The notes under the pieces were generated by a model. The model saw only the letters and a program-made list of their open reading frames with translations, was not told the origin of the DNA and made no database searches. Of a stretch of DNA of 64,000 nucleotides, positions 35,612 to 48,526 are shown piece by piece. The stretch covers positions 1,424,001 to 1,488,000 of the forward strand of contig JAPEIS010000005.1 in assembly GCA_029531795.1 (NCBI GenBank). The letters run 5' to 3'. A program made the translations under genes and the position numbers. Each line of letters starts with the position of its first letter. Position 1 is the stretch's first letter. Origin of the DNA: Sclerotinia nivalis. Its lineage: Eukaryota > Ascomycota > Leotiomycetes > Helotiales > Sclerotiniaceae.

Positions 35612-37396
35612 TTCGAGATAGTACCTGAATTAAAATGTGATAGATGATTAATAAAGTACAGGGTTATTGGGGTGCTTGACACATTTGAGCTATTCGGCGC
35701 AGCTCTCAGTGATGACTCCGGGTAGTGAATGTTGGTATCGAATTGTAAGACGGTGATTCGAGATTATCTGGTGAGCAAAGATCTAGAAAAGAGCAAATGA
35801 TATGAAGCAATGAGATTATTGAAGCATTTATCTTCTTCTTCTGAACAACATTAATTGTAAAAGCGAATGTGCGAATGTGCGCATATGCAAAACAGTAGCA
35901 AAATACGGGATATCAAGATCAAATGGAATCAAAAAACGAATGTCTAATGCTGGTGCAATAGTAGTAGAGAGTAGAGAGGAAAGAAAATTGATGCTACCTC
36001 GTGATAGATAGAGAGATGTTAGGTTGGTGATATGTTATGATATGATGCGATCAAGAACAACGCAACCAACTAACTAACTAGATAGAAAATGAAAATGAAA
36101 ATGAAGAAACGAATTAGCAAAAATATCAATGATACTTTGCAGATTCTCTGGGGGTTTCCCCAGATTTGGCGGATCTTACAGGCTCTTTTTTCCTTTCTGT
36201 CTCAATTCTCTCTCCACTTCCCACCTTGGTAAACTGATCTGGTAATAGGTGAGAGGTAAGAGGTAACAAGGTAAGAGTAACAGATGGTGAAAGAATCTCA
36301 CAGTTTTAGAAAACCCTTGTCTTTAATCAGTAGTTTTCGCTCGTGTTATGTCTTGGCGCAGGTGCTGAAATTGATATTCGCCGCCCGTATGATTTTCGTT
36401 GTCCGCCGAATTTCGATTTTTTCTTTCTTTTTTCATTCTGATTGATTGTATGAAGTAAGTAGGTACTCCGTACAAGCACCCAAAACAAGAAAATGAGACC
36501 GCATCGGCGATGTGAATGGTTAAGGTTAAAGCAAGCAGACTTTACAGAAACCGGATAAGGGCTTTGTTATTTATACCTATTTTAGTCACGAATTGCAGGA
36601 TATTATGTATGTATAAACAAGGGTTCAGACTGATCCACTATCCAGCTTCGAAGGTTTTCTTTTCTTTTTTTCTTTCCACTCATCTTGTGTACAGAGTAAT
36701 GTGTCTGGACTCGACCCCAAGAATCAATTAACCCACTTCACTCTAGAAACCAACTTAAAATGATCGACACCAGGATCTAGGTGTTTGAACTTTGTGGACC
36801 CTGTATACAGAATTTCAGCTGGCTCGGTTGTATTACATCCGACTCGCATGTCAACCTTACATTTTCCACACCCTTCCCAACCATTCACAGTACATAAGAT
36901 TACATACTCACAACGCAAATCAGAAAACCACTTGGGAAAATTACACAAACCAAACCAAACACGAAAATACCCCCCAGCTCTCCACGGCCCGTTCCGAACA
37001 CAGGGTATACTAGGTATTTCCCATACACTGAAGAAGAACTCGCGTCTGATATAAACTCATCAACCCACTATTAAAACCTACCTACCCCGCCATAAATGTT
37101 GTGTCCATTTTTTTTCTTCATTTTTTTTAATATATACACCAGGTATTCTGGTATGGGCTTGTGTTACATGTATTTCCACAGGTGTTTGTATAGTATATTT
37201 AATATGGTGTTGCGGCATGAGGTTGAGAGTGCGAAGAGACAAGTATTGAATTATGTGTGTGGGAAGGAATGATAGTTGTAGTTACTGTTCTGCAATTATC
37301 CAAATCTAAAGAATTTACAATGTCTACATATATATACAAAATCCGACATAATATCAATACAAGTCTTCATCCGTTGTTTCTCTCGTCCTCTATGCA
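35612..37396. other. Promoter region and spacer
   Basis: It holds the probable leader and promoter of the 32529-35611 gene and the 3' flank of the lipase gene. Short frames near 36516-37054 overlap each other on opposite strands and lack motifs. Confidence 0.5.
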
Positions 37397-39595
37397 TCAT
37401 CCTCTATGCATCATCCTTTGTTCAATCCCCCTATGACCCACCACCCCACCCCCTTCAATCTCATGTTCCCCTCCCTCCGCAGGACCCCCGGAATCCACCA
37501 TGCCACCCCTATTCCCTCCATCTCTATCCCTCTCCCTCGCCGCACTCTGATTCCCATTTTTCCCCTCAATGCCATGTTTTATCAATTCTTCCGCCGTAGG
37601 AGCAACATGCATCCAAACCTCCTCCCCTACCTCCAAATCTTCCAAACCCGGCAATACGTTTCCCAGCGGATCCCTCGCAATATTTTCCCCCCGTTTTCTA
37701 TTCCCATTCTTATCATTACCTCCCTCCTGACATTGTTTCGTCTCCTCTCTCGTGTATCTCCTCATCCACAGCGGCGTTAATCGAATGCGTAATTCATGTG
37801 GAATTCGCAATCTACCTGCAATATATTTATCCTTCGGCTGATGCACATCAGGCAACTGATCCAATTGTTCCACCTGAAGTATCCCCTCATCCGTACCCCT
37901 ATTCATCGCACTGATTCTCTTCGGCATGACCATTTTCAAAAATTCCAAACTGGCATTGATGTTTAAATCGATAGCTCTTCGTGGATTAACAGTCATTTTC
38001 AAAAGGAAACTGCTGACATTCGGGTAAAGGAGCGAGAAATCAGATTGCGAGATGTGCACGCTGCCGCGGACGGTGAGGAGCCAGCACAGCGTACCTTGGG
38101 ATTTCGCTTCGCGGCAAAGTGACATGATGCTGGAGAAGTTCGAAGGCCAGTACATGAAAGCCTCGCTATTAATACAAAGCAACGGATTATGAATCTGATA
38201 ATCCGATTCACTATCTGCTTGTTGGATTGCGCCTCCCCATGGATCATAGAGAATCCCTTGCGAAACGTAGGGGAATCGCTCAGTTTGGGTGCGGAGGACT
38301 TCGACTGTGGTGGCGGCGCCAAAAGAATGCCCGAGCATCGTGACTTGCTGGAGGTGAAAACGATCCTTCCAACTTTCCCAGTCGATGCCCTTGAGACCGC
38401 GGGAGGAACCACCGATACGGCCCGGAGAGCTTTGGCGAAGATTGGCTTGGGCTATATGGGAGCCATTTCCATCGTGAATCTGGGTCATGATGTAGTATGC
38501 TTCTTCAATTTCGGCGAGGCGCAGTTGTATTTGGGCAGCGCGAAGTTCGGCATCGACGCTAAACATGGGTCAATCAGGTGAATTCCATATTGTATGGTCT
38601 CTGGATGGATATCTCGTGTTTTCAGCTCATTTGTGTTCGGTATTGACTTTTTCCACTTGGATATGTTCCCCGAAACCTTTGAACAGACTTCAGATATTCC
38701 GATTTTCATTCTCCAAGTCTCTTATACCCCTCGATTAAGTTGAAAAATGGTTCGCTCACCCTTGTTCATTGTTGGGCGTAGTATCTCTGGCATTTCCTTC
38801 GGGAAAAACATAATCAAATCTCTCATAGCCTCTCTCGCGAGCTTCATCAGTATGATCTGCGTTCTGCGATCCAAACTTATCACCAGTTCTTGGTAAATTG
38901 ATGAAAGTGCGTGGTCCCGACCCATCTCGATGTTCCACAGCCACAACTACAAATCCATAACTGGCAAATTCTCCACAGACAGAACTATATGTAGTCCTAG
39001 TTCCCCCCAGGCCATGACTGAAAATCAACAATGGGAAACATGGTGATTCTGGCTCTCCAGGAGGGGGTTCCCCCGCGCTATTCTTCGTCTGGTATCCCGA
39101 TTCAGATTCTCGTGCATTTTCAGGAGGCCAATGTGTTGCCAACTTGGCATTACGGAATGCAGGAAGCTTGGTGAAAGCGGTTGTCATGCCGAACCACGCG
39201 ATAGTTGGCCATGAAGGAAGACCAGCAAATTTGCTGTAACCTTTTGCCGTCTCAATACGAGGCCTTGATAACCATGTTGCTCGACTCCACTTCTTTTCTC
39301 CTTCGGGAGAAACCCCTTCACCTGATCCAAACCCTGAAGGATAGAAAATACTGAACAGGACGGTCTCGAGGTTCAAAACATGCTTATGTTGTCTCTTAAT
39401 ATTAGAGAACGTCCTTGGTTCTCGCACGGGTACTTCAATGTCCATTTGTCCAACGGAATACGGTCCACTGTAGTATGGCAGCGGTTTCTGTAATATCTTC
39501 TCGCGCAGGCCAGCGGGTGGCCGGCTTTTTGGGTACTTTGTGGTAGGTACATCGCCAGGTTTGCTAACCGCTAACCCTCCTGCAGTGTCTTTCAT
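37397..39595 (-). CDS. PAF-acetylhydrolase-like serine lipase
   Basis: It belongs to the alpha/beta-hydrolase group of platelet-activating-factor acetylhydrolase (group VII phospholipase A2), which releases short or oxidised acyl chains from phospholipids. The exons are 38760-39595 and 37397-38558 (minus; 201-nt intron; joined in frame at NEQG|VDAELRAAQ), giving 665 aa. The nucleophile is S357 in MLGHSFGAATTVEV. FPLLIFSHGLGGTRTTYSSV upstream is the oxyanion-hole region, and VVVAVEHRDGSG is the usual following strand. Candidate Asp and His lie in LYDPWGGA and GSVHISQSDFSLLYP. The last 120 residues are a Gly/Arg/Glu-rich tail not needed for the fold. No signal peptide is seen, so it is probably intracellular. 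Confidence 0.88.
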
Positions 39596-40138
39596 AGTGA
39601 AAAGGCGCTACCACACGAAAATTTATTTATATCAGCAGTATTTGACTTAAATTTTGAGGATCATATATGCTCAAGAAAGCCTTGATGAAAATATCGATCG
39701 TGACATCTGAACGTCAATAATGATTATTAATAAACAAGCCATTTTCGACCTGTGATATTAGCTTAAATAGTACCTGAATCGCATGGCGGGCACGGGGGTT
39801 TTGCAGAAGTGCGTGCAAGGAAACTAGTATATCTAGATAAACACAGTTAGAAAAGGAGGCTAAACGTTTACTTGCGAGGAATACGACCGCTAGGCCGTGC
39901 TAGCACGCACTGCCTCAAATTCGTAGTGCCAGGTTAATTGATATTTTCGACTTGATTGAAAGAAATATCGACTCCTAACACTGATTTCATTTTCAACATC
40001 AAGATGATGAGATGATGAGCATTTTGACAGGTCGATCGACTTGCTAATAGAACTTAAAACCATCGGAAGATAGCTCCGAATCTTGCGGAGTTCTGGAATG
40101 CATTGACAACATAGAATATACTGAAAAAGAAAAAGAAT
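39596..40138. other. Upstream flank of the lipase gene
   Basis: AT-rich promoter-side sequence lies between the lipase start and the transposon insertion. No gene seen. Confidence 0.5.
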
Positions 40139-40140
40139 TA

Positions 40141-40196
40141 ACGTGGTTTATCAGCAGTCCGCCCATATCACTAATCCGCCCACTTTTTGACCATTT
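40141..40196 (+). repeat. Left terminal inverted repeat (56 bp)
   Basis: It starts ACGTGGTTTATCAGCAGTCC and pairs with 41946-42001 with only two differences (positions 34 and 50 of the repeat). Confidence 0.93.
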
Positions 40197-40250
40197 AACC
40201 ACTTCAAATTCTAATTAATCAATCATAACTTATTCAATTGATTCAAACTA

Positions 40251-41903
40251 TTAAGAATCTAATAATCTAGGATCTATTATATCATTTTGACAAGTTCTTG
40301 AATTATGACCAGTCTTTCCGCATTTACTACAGTATCGATTAGTAGATGATTCCCTATTAGAATTTCCCTTATTTTGATGCTCGTCGTGTTGAATCTGATT
40401 ATCAATCTCTTGTTGTGATAATATATCTTCAGCTTCTTATCTAGTAAGTATTCCTTCATTATGTAATTGAATTTTTTTAGTATATCGATGTTTACTTAAT
40501 GCCTTATTTGCTCTTTGAAATATACAATTCTCAACACTCAAAAGTGTAACTTCATATACCAATCTCTTTGTACCTTTAGCTAAAACTTGTACAGTCTCAA
40601 ATATAGATGTAGAAAAGCTTGATTGATAACGAGCCATTCGAACTTTTACTAGAGTTGATTGTAAGAAAGCCTCAATTGGATTGTAAGGGGTTTGAGAGAT
40701 CCAGGAATTGATAAGTTCCAAGGAGGTAGATGAAGAGGTAGAAGTACGAATCCTAATATCTAGCTTTGAGAGTATAGATTGAGGATCGAATGGTATTAGA
40801 TCTGCTCCTCGAAAACCAGCTTTCATATTCTGAATAGTAAATGATTGTAAATATACAGCTTTGAAAATTATAAAGAATTCAACCTTGGTGATATGATTGA
40901 TATGAGCTTTGATAAATCCTTCAATTTGACAACCATATAAACGTTTAAATACACCAAAACACCCAACATCGAGTGGTTGAATTAAATGACTTGAATATGA
41001 TGGTAATCTGAGGCATATAATATCATTTGACTTGCAATATGATTGAAAAGATATTGATTCGTGGCTTTCGTGCCCATCCAATACTAGCATTCGATATTTG
41101 CCCTTCCTTTGACGAATAGTATGTTTATCGAAATGCTTTAACCATTCTAGGCCTATCTCATTATTCATCCATCCATTGGAAGTAGGTTTAAAAGCCCAAT
41201 CTGTAGGAAAACCGCTTTCGGTATACCAATTAGAAAGGTGATATTGCTCTTGCACCATCAAGAATAGAAGTATAATCCAACCCTCTCCATTACCACATAT
41301 AATCGCTGTAGCTCATTCTCGATTATCTGGTTGTATTGCCTTGCTTCTGCCACATCGTTCAATACTAGTTACGACCATTCCAAGGCATATTATACCCATC
41401 ATAAAGCCGGTTTCATCGAAATTGTAGAAATCGGAATCGACAATACCATATTTCGCCCGTATATTCGATACCAATCCAAACCACTCTTCAATAAGCTTGG
41501 GATCTTCGCAAAGAGCTCTTTGAAAGTCATAAACGCGATTAAAACGTGTCTTTAATTCTGAGCATCGTTTAACAAAGCGATAAGCTCAAAGCTTTCCAAC
41601 CTTCTTCGCACCCCGCGATTCGAGAATATAATTCGCCATATCTTCTACACCACTTAATTTAAGTGCAAACCCTCTCTCATCTATATCGATTATATACTGG
41701 ATAAACACCTCCTCTTCTAATTTGATCAAATTATAACCTTTTGGTCGATAATCAGCCATATTAGTACAACCTTTAATTCTATCCCTCAAAGTAGATCGAG
41801 GTATATTATAAAGGTTTGCCACTTTCCGAATTGAGAATTGTGGATTAAGTTTAATAGCTTCAATAGCTAAGATAATTCGTACTTCTTTAGAATGAGTTTC
41901 CAT
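40251..41903 (-). pseudogene. pogo/Fot1-type transposase with three premature stops
   Basis: A single frame of 550 codons runs from the ATG at 41903 to TAA at 40251 with no frameshift, but is broken by TGA at 41586-41588 (codon 106), TGA at 41313-41315 (codon 197) and TAA at 40437-40439 (codon 489). Domains in order: an N-terminal PSQ-type helix-turn-helix (FSIRKVANLYNIPRSTLRDR), a CENP-B-type second DNA-binding part, and a DDE nuclease with D163 (NFDETGF), D276 (MLVLDGHESH) and D312 (LIQPLDVGCFG), a DD35D spacing typical of pogo/Fot1. A CCHC zinc knuckle (CSKCGKTGHNSRTC) sits near the C-terminus. Both TGA codons sit where I recall relatives having Trp. Confidence 0.92.
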
Positions 41904-41945
41904 AAGTAATTATTGATAAAACGCGTATTGAAATGGAAGAGTTGG

Positions 41946-42001
41946 AAATGGCCAAAAAGTGGGCGGACTAGTGATATGGGCGGACTGCTGATAAACCACG
42001 T
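41946..42001 (-). repeat. Right terminal inverted repeat (56 bp)
   Basis: It is the reverse complement of 40141-40196 apart from two bases. A GCCCA/TCCGCCCA-type subrepeat occurs twice inside each end (GTCCGCCCATAT and ATCCGCCCACTT on the left), the kind of motif transposase may bind. Confidence 0.93.
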
Positions 42002-43380
42002 TATGTGAACTGTATTTCGAAGAATGTTGACCTAGTAGATCACTAGGTATCGTAGCGTAGATTTTTGTTTGTAATAGAAGAGTTAAGATTTCCATTTCAA
42101 TACAAGCAATTGTCTTTCCACTTTAATACCGGTATGCTTTCGGAAATTTTGTGTTTCTGAATACCTTGAAGGTCACGTCAGCCCGGAACCTCGGAAAAGT
42201 CAGACACGACGAGATATCAGATGATCAAGAGTAAAGAGACTTAGACACCATGAGATATCAAATGATCGAGAGTAAAGAGACTTCAGTGTTGTTCCGTGGT
42301 GCACTTGATAAGATGGCATTGATTTGTTTCTGGAGGGATCAGACGTTGGCCGGATATAAGGTAACGGTTAGGCAATTAATAGGTACCTAGTGGGTATCTG
42401 AGTGGAATTTGAATACCGTGACATCAGTAACTTCAAATACGACGAGGTAGTTAGTTATATACACTGCCTGAGACTTGTCATTTACTTAGCCGGAATGATG
42501 GGAAAAAGAGGCAATAGACGTGATTTATTATTGGTTCGCTCCTCAGGGAAGGATTAGCTGCAGTACCAGTACCAGTACAGTACAGTACAGTACAGTACGT
42601 ACCTAGATAATCTTGCAGACCGATCAATGATCTTTCTTGGTTCTAGGATTAAAATGAATTTTGGTCCAGTGGAATTTCTATCCTCAATAGAATTATCCAC
42701 GAAAAGTACCTCCGCATTAATTTGATAGGTATCTAAATAAAGAAGCAGTGGGGAAGAGAAGGATGGTCATCCCTATTCTTCTATAGGTAGTAGGCATGTA
42801 GGTACCTAGGACTTGCTGATGCTGCCATACCCACACCAAGTAGTCATGTATTTTGTACTAAGCAGAAGGATTCTATCGTGGAACCATCTTGGATGTACAA
42901 GATTAACCACAGGGCAGCAGAAACTTCAACCAGTGACCACAAATGTCAAGTTGCGATATATAGTACCACTTTTACTAGTAAATTGCTCAGCCATGAATTC
43001 TACTGCTGCTGTTTTTGTTTTTGAACAAATCAACTTCAATCAACGAAGCCATTTTCGACCATTACAAATCTATGAAGAATTGTTTATTGACCCCTATCAT
43101 CAATATCTATAGCCGCATCTCAAACTTCCCAGATTAGCTATCGCCAAATAGTACGATACCTACCGTCTATCGATTCGCCAGATTCTAACAGTCCTTTAAG
43201 GCTACAATAATTATAATACCAATTGGTTGAGTTGATTTAGGTCTTGACTTCATCTCGGAATCAGCCTGAGCAGAGAACTGAGAATTGATTCCGCCTTATC
43301 CGCCTCCACTTCCACCCCTCTACCTTTCTGCGGAGATACGGAATATATGGGATGCATTAAAGCAATCCTTGTCGAATTGA
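42002..43380. other. Spacer upstream of the histidine kinase
   Basis: It contains a 41-bp tandem duplication (42203-42284) and a CAGTA/CCAGTA microsatellite (about 42561-42598). The 42813-43112 frame has no motif and is not called. The last few hundred bases are presumably promoter and leader of the kinase gene. Confidence 0.5.
42203..42284. repeat. Two tandem copies of a 41-bp unit
   Basis: GACACGACGAGATATCAGAT and GACACCATGAGATATCAAAT begin the two copies at 42203 and 42244. Both continue with GATC(A/G)AGAGTAAAGAGACTT. They differ at several positions, so the duplication is not very recent. Confidence 0.8.
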
Positions 43381-46300
43381 ATGCACCAAATCGCATTCAT
43401 ATTAATAGAAGCACTACTCGTACTCGTAATGAAGTCGGAATCAAAATCTATCTTTGCTTCCAAAATTGACGACAACTTACATCATCATCACCATCATCAT
43501 CATCATCATCATCCTCATCATCATCATCATCACCATCATCATCATCATCCTCCTCACCACCACCATCAAGGAGTGAACAAAGTTAATAGCAAAGTCAATC
43601 TCGGAACAATCACAATCACCAAAAATCCCATACCAATCCCCATACCAAAACCAATACCAATATCAGAACAAACACAGACGTCATGTGGGGTCAATAGCTA
43701 TGGATCTAGCTTGGATCGGACAAAGGGACAGGGGTCCATTCCAACACACGGGTCAGAAGAATTAGAAACTCGAGATTCTCAAGGATCTCAAGAAACTCCA
43801 CTGTTCACGTCAAAAAACAATTCTCAACCTCAAATCACTCGTATTGTTGATATCCCATTATCATTGTTGCGAGAATCCAATCCCTGCTCTATTTCTTCAT
43901 ATGGAGACCCAGAAGAATCAGAGGATATAGAGATTCAAAGAGCGTCGGCCTCATCTACCACTTCATCGTCTACGGCCCCTCAGTCGTTGTCACGGCAGCA
44001 CTCAAAACATTCTAGAGAGGAGGATAATAATGTTTCGGAGACAACCATCGATACTACAATCTTGGAACCACCGGTAAGCCTTCTTGAATACATCCTTTTT
44101 GTTTGTTTTGCAGATTTATCAAACTAAACACTTTCTATATGTCTAGTCAAAACGACAGTGCGCAAAATTAAAACATTGTCATATCCCCCAACCAGATAAT
44201 GAAGCAGCAACCGATTTCTCTACAACTCTACAATCTCCCAGATCTCCCCGATTCACAACTCACAAACTCAAAAGATCGTATTCTTGCCCGAGATCTCCGA
44301 ATATAGATACACCAGTTATGTCGAAACCAGAATTGGATAGCAATGGTACAGCAACACTCAAGTCAGTTTGGTACTAAATTTCTTATGTTGAAAACTTTCA
44401 CAATATATGAGTTATTAGCCAAGATTCCTTGGAATTCCTATGGCATCACTTTCACATTTATTATATTTTGGGGAGCCGGGGTGATACTGACGCTCCTTTA
44501 CTCAAAGGTTAGCCCGTGGTAATATTTTGGGGAACAACTCGAATCCTCCTGGTATATCCACCGGGCCCACGCCGATGCTAGGAATACAAAAACGCGCAAA
44601 CACCCCCAAACTGGAGATGAATCCTCGAGAAGGCTCATTGATTTATAAAGTGGGCATAATTGAACTTTTAGAACAAGATGAGAGACCAACTTTCATAATA
44701 GATGTTTCTAATCAGGATAATTACATACCCGGCGGTCGTTTACGAGTAGAATATGCGAATGCATCACTCCGCGCCATCAACCCGTTATTGGAAATGGTAG
44801 CAGGATTTGCAGATCTATCTTCTCCTACTATTGTTACAAATGCATTTCCGGAGTTTAAAGCATGGGTGCTAAGTTTTGTGAGCAAACAAAGCGAATCGTT
44901 AGATATATGCTTACCATCATTTTTGTATGGCGGGTTCACATGGAGTTGTTCGACTTTACGAAAACGTCTTCGGGTGATGAGTGGCATTAGAACTCAACCT
45001 CCAACAACTAATTCCACCTCATCAAACGCAAATAATACCAGCCCTGCACAGAACCGAGGTTTTATAGTAGGTCAAGACTTGTCAAGCTCAACGGGCCTAT
45101 TTCCTGAGCGAACAGATTACTTTGGAGACCTAGCTCCGATTGTACCAGATTCGAGTCCAACAGACACACTTATTCTAAGGCATCAAGTACCACACATTGA
45201 TGGCTCTTCTTTCGATTGGACAAGACTTCCACTGTCTGCAGCATTACCTCGACATGTTCAATTCACCCGTAATATCAATTGGTCGGCAACCCCTCTTGGA
45301 CCAATGAAAAACTGGAGTTTTGACCTGAGAGCCATGTGCAATCTCATTATGGGAAGCCCTCACCCGGCCGCCATGTACTGGGGAGATGACTATACAGCCA
45401 TATATAATGAAGCATATATTTTACTAGCCGGACAAAAGCATCCGAACTTGATGGGACAAAGCTACAAAACAGGTTGGGTGGAAATCTGGGGTGAAATCGA
45501 AGGGGTGTTCTCGAAAGCTAAATCATCTGGCCAAGCTACCATGAAGGATGAAGATAGACTTTTCATCAAGCGAAACGGTTACCTAGAAGAGAGCTATTTT
45601 GCCTGGAGTATCATTCCACTAGTCGGGGAAGATGGTTCTGTAGTCGGGTTGTACAATCCGGCATGGGAAAAAACGAGAAGAGTGATTTCGGAACGTCGTA
45701 TGCTTACTCTGCGAGAAGTAGGAGAAAAGACAGCCACCGCTAGAAACATCAAAGGATTTTGGTCACAAGTCATCAAAGCCTTAGAGTACAATCCCTTTGA
45801 CATACCATTTGCTCTTCTCTATTCGGTCAATGAGGATGTCGATAGTGACATGAGCTCGCAGCGATCCTTGAACTCTGGAAGCATGTCACAAGCTCCTTGT
45901 TGTGTGTTAGAGGGAACAATAGGTATACCTTTAGGTCATCAATCAGCCGCCACACCATTGGATCTTCACCTCAGTGAAGATGGGTTTGCCCCATATCTGA
46001 GAGAATCTATGAAGCTTGATCGACCTGTACTTCTTACTACCGAGGAGGGAACTCTGCCAAGAGGACTTATCGAAGGTCTTGAATGTGTAGGATTTGGTGA
46101 TCCTTGCCGAGCTGCTGTTGTCATACCACTTCATGCCACCAGTAGAGAATCTATACTAGGTTTTTTGGTCATGGGTGTGAACCCCAGAAGACCTTACGAT
46201 GATGATTATAGTCTGTTTGTTGAGCTCACGACTCGCCAATTAGCAACTTCAATGGCGTCGGTTGTTCTATACGAGGAAGAAATTCGCAAAGGCCAGAAAG

Positions 46301-48526
46301 CAGCACGCATCGCAGCGCAAGATCGTCGGGAATTGTCGGAGCTTGTCAGCCTACGCACCCAAGAAGCCGTGGAAAGTGAAAGCAGATTTACTCGCATGGC
46401 TGAAATGGCCCCTGTTGGGATGTTCATTGCAAACGCCCATGGAGAAATCACATTCTCTAACGATGCTTGGTGGGAAATATCGCGACATCCGCGAACAGAA
46501 AATAGCGCAAAGTCATGGATGGATAGTATAAAAGAAGAAGACCGCGAAGGTGTCGAGACTACCTGGAACAAGTTAGTTACGCAGAAAGTCAACGTGACAA
46601 AAGAGTTTCGTTTCAAAACACCATGGCAAAGTAAGCATGCTTTGACCGATACGTGGGCTCTCATGAATTGCACTTCACTGAGGGATGGAGATAATAATTT
46701 GATGAGCATCTTCGGTAGTATCACGGACATATCGCATCAAAAATGGGCAGAAGAATTCCAGAAAAGGAAGACGGAAGAGGCAGTCGAGCTTAAACGACAA
46801 CAGGAGAACTTCATTGATATGACCAGTCATGAGATGCGCAACCCCTTGAGTGCGATCCTACAATGCTCGGATGAGATCACCAGTGCTCTGACTTCTCCTA
46901 CCATCAAAAGTCTAAGATCAAGCATGCAGCATTTGGAAGCGTCCAAGGAGATATCAGAATACATCGAAAGTAGCATCGATGCGGCCCAAACTATCGCACT
47001 TTGTGCTCAACATCAGAAACGCATTGTCGATGATATTCTGACCTTGTCCAAACTGGACTCGGCGCTTTTGGTCGTAGCACCCGTCTCATCGCAACCAGTA
47101 TCTGTGGCCAGGCGCGCCATCAAGATGTTTGAAGGAGATATGGAAAAACACGGCATCTCTATTGAATTTCAAATCCAGGACTCATATTCTGACCTCAATA
47201 TCAGTTGGGTAAAACTGGATCCATCACGGCTTCTACAGGTCCTGATTAACTTACTAACGAATGCTATCAAATTCACCACTGGTCAACCCCAACGTTCAAT
47301 TGTTGTGAGTATTGGGGCGACAAAGGAACATCCAGCAGACAAAGCCACCACTGTTCAGTATTTCCCTTCCCGCTCGGGTGTTGCGGATTTGGTAATGGAT
47401 GAAGCAGAATGGGGCACAGGCGAAAATCTATATTTGAAATTTGCTGTTCGAGATACAGGCAGAGGACTTGACGAAAAAGAAGTGTCAATTCTGTTTCAAC
47501 GATTTTCGCAAGCATCTCCACGTACTCACGTCCAATACGGCGGATCAGGTCTAGGATTGTTCATCTCGAGAGAATTAACCGAACTCCAAGGAGGGCAAAT
47601 TGGAGTGTCTTCGGAAAAGGGCGTGGGTAGTTGTTTTGCATTTTATGTGAAAGCTCGCCGAGCCGAACGCACGCCCGAGACGTCACCTCTATCCTCTCCA
47701 AATCACAACGCCGTTATTCGGAAGCCCTCTCTGCGCACACCGAATCGCGCAACCGGAGAAAGTGCCAATAGCTCATTTGAAGAGCGTATGCCTACCCAGT
47801 ACGTATATTTAGTACAAATTTATTTCTTTTATCCATCTGCGATGAAGAACTTCTGGTCCAGCACATTGCAATAATTTCTTGCTGACAATGAGATAGATCC
47901 ATAGGTGAAGAGTCAATAAATATACCTAGGATATCACCCAGCCCGAAGGTCGATTACAAAAGTATTACAATTCTTATAGTTGAGGACAATCTTGTAAATC
48001 AGCGCGTTTTGCAAAAACAATTACATAGAGCCGGATTTGTGACTGAAGTTAGCAATCATGGCTTGGAGGCTTTGCATAAACTGGAAGCATCTTCCTTCTG
48101 GAAGCACGAAGAGAGAACTGGTGACAGAACCAACATCTCGTGTGTTTTAATGGATCTTGAAATGCCAATAAGTATGTTGCACATGTCTTTTCACTATTCT
48201 GGAACTTTCGAATAAAATGCTTACAATTTACCTATTAGTGGATGGTCTTACTTGTACCAAGAAGATACGAGCACTAGAAGCTGATGGAACAATTGTTCGT
48301 CATGTTCCAATCATTGCAGTTACAGCAAATGCAAGATTGGAACAAATTGAGACGGCCCTAGCTACTGGAATGGTAAGAGCTCCTTTACGCCACTTGTTTG
48401 AATGCGGCTAATGATTGAACTTAGGATGATGTTGTTTCTAAACCATTTCGCATGCCAGATTTAATACCTAAAGTTGAGGCATTAGTTGTCAAAAGTCTGG
48501 CTACACCAAACACAAATTCGGAGTAG
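43381..48526 (+). CDS. Hybrid histidine kinase with PAS and receiver domains
   Basis: This is a fungal two-component sensor that autophosphorylates on His and passes phosphate to its own receiver Asp. The exons are 43381-44073, 44147-44361, 44508-47798, 47897-48171, 48239-48372 and 48425-48526 (1569 aa). Residues 34-62 are almost all His, from a CAT/CAC repeat. A PAS-like region is at about 560-680 (MYWGDDYTAIYNEAYILLAG), a GAF-like region follows, and a clear PAS is at about 928-1045 (RMAEMAPVGMFIANAHGEI). The H-box is MTSHEMRNPLSAIL with H1077. The ATPase has the N-box INLLTNAIKF (about 1216), G1 RDTGRGL and G2 GGSGLGLF. The receiver starts ILIVEDNLVNQ (about 1424), with D1486 in VLMDLEMPIMDG and Lys in SKPF. 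No membrane segment, so it is probably cytosolic. The start could instead be the ATG at 43429. Fungal kinase group not assigned. Confidence 0.9.
43483..43567 (+). repeat. CAT/CAC repeat coding a poly-His tract
   Basis: About 28 nearly consecutive His codons, interrupted by Pro codons, occur near the kinase N-terminus. The mixture of CAT and CAC suggests an old, partly stabilised trinucleotide expansion. A tract this rich could bind metal, but that is speculation. Confidence 0.85.

Larger units (their letters stand above)
40141..42001. mobile_element. pogo/Fot1-type DNA transposon, full length
   Basis: The 1861-bp element has near-identical terminal inverted repeats and is flanked by a TA duplication (40139-40140 and 42002-42003), the normal target duplication for Tc1/mariner/pogo elements. 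It contains one transposase gene on the minus strand, killed by in-frame stops. Both ends are intact, so it could in principle be mobilised by a related active transposase. Confidence 0.93.

Noticed and set aside
43483..43567. CAT/CAC repeat considered as a CRISPR-like or satellite array
   Set aside because: It is a simple trinucleotide repeat in frame inside a coding exon and has no spacers.
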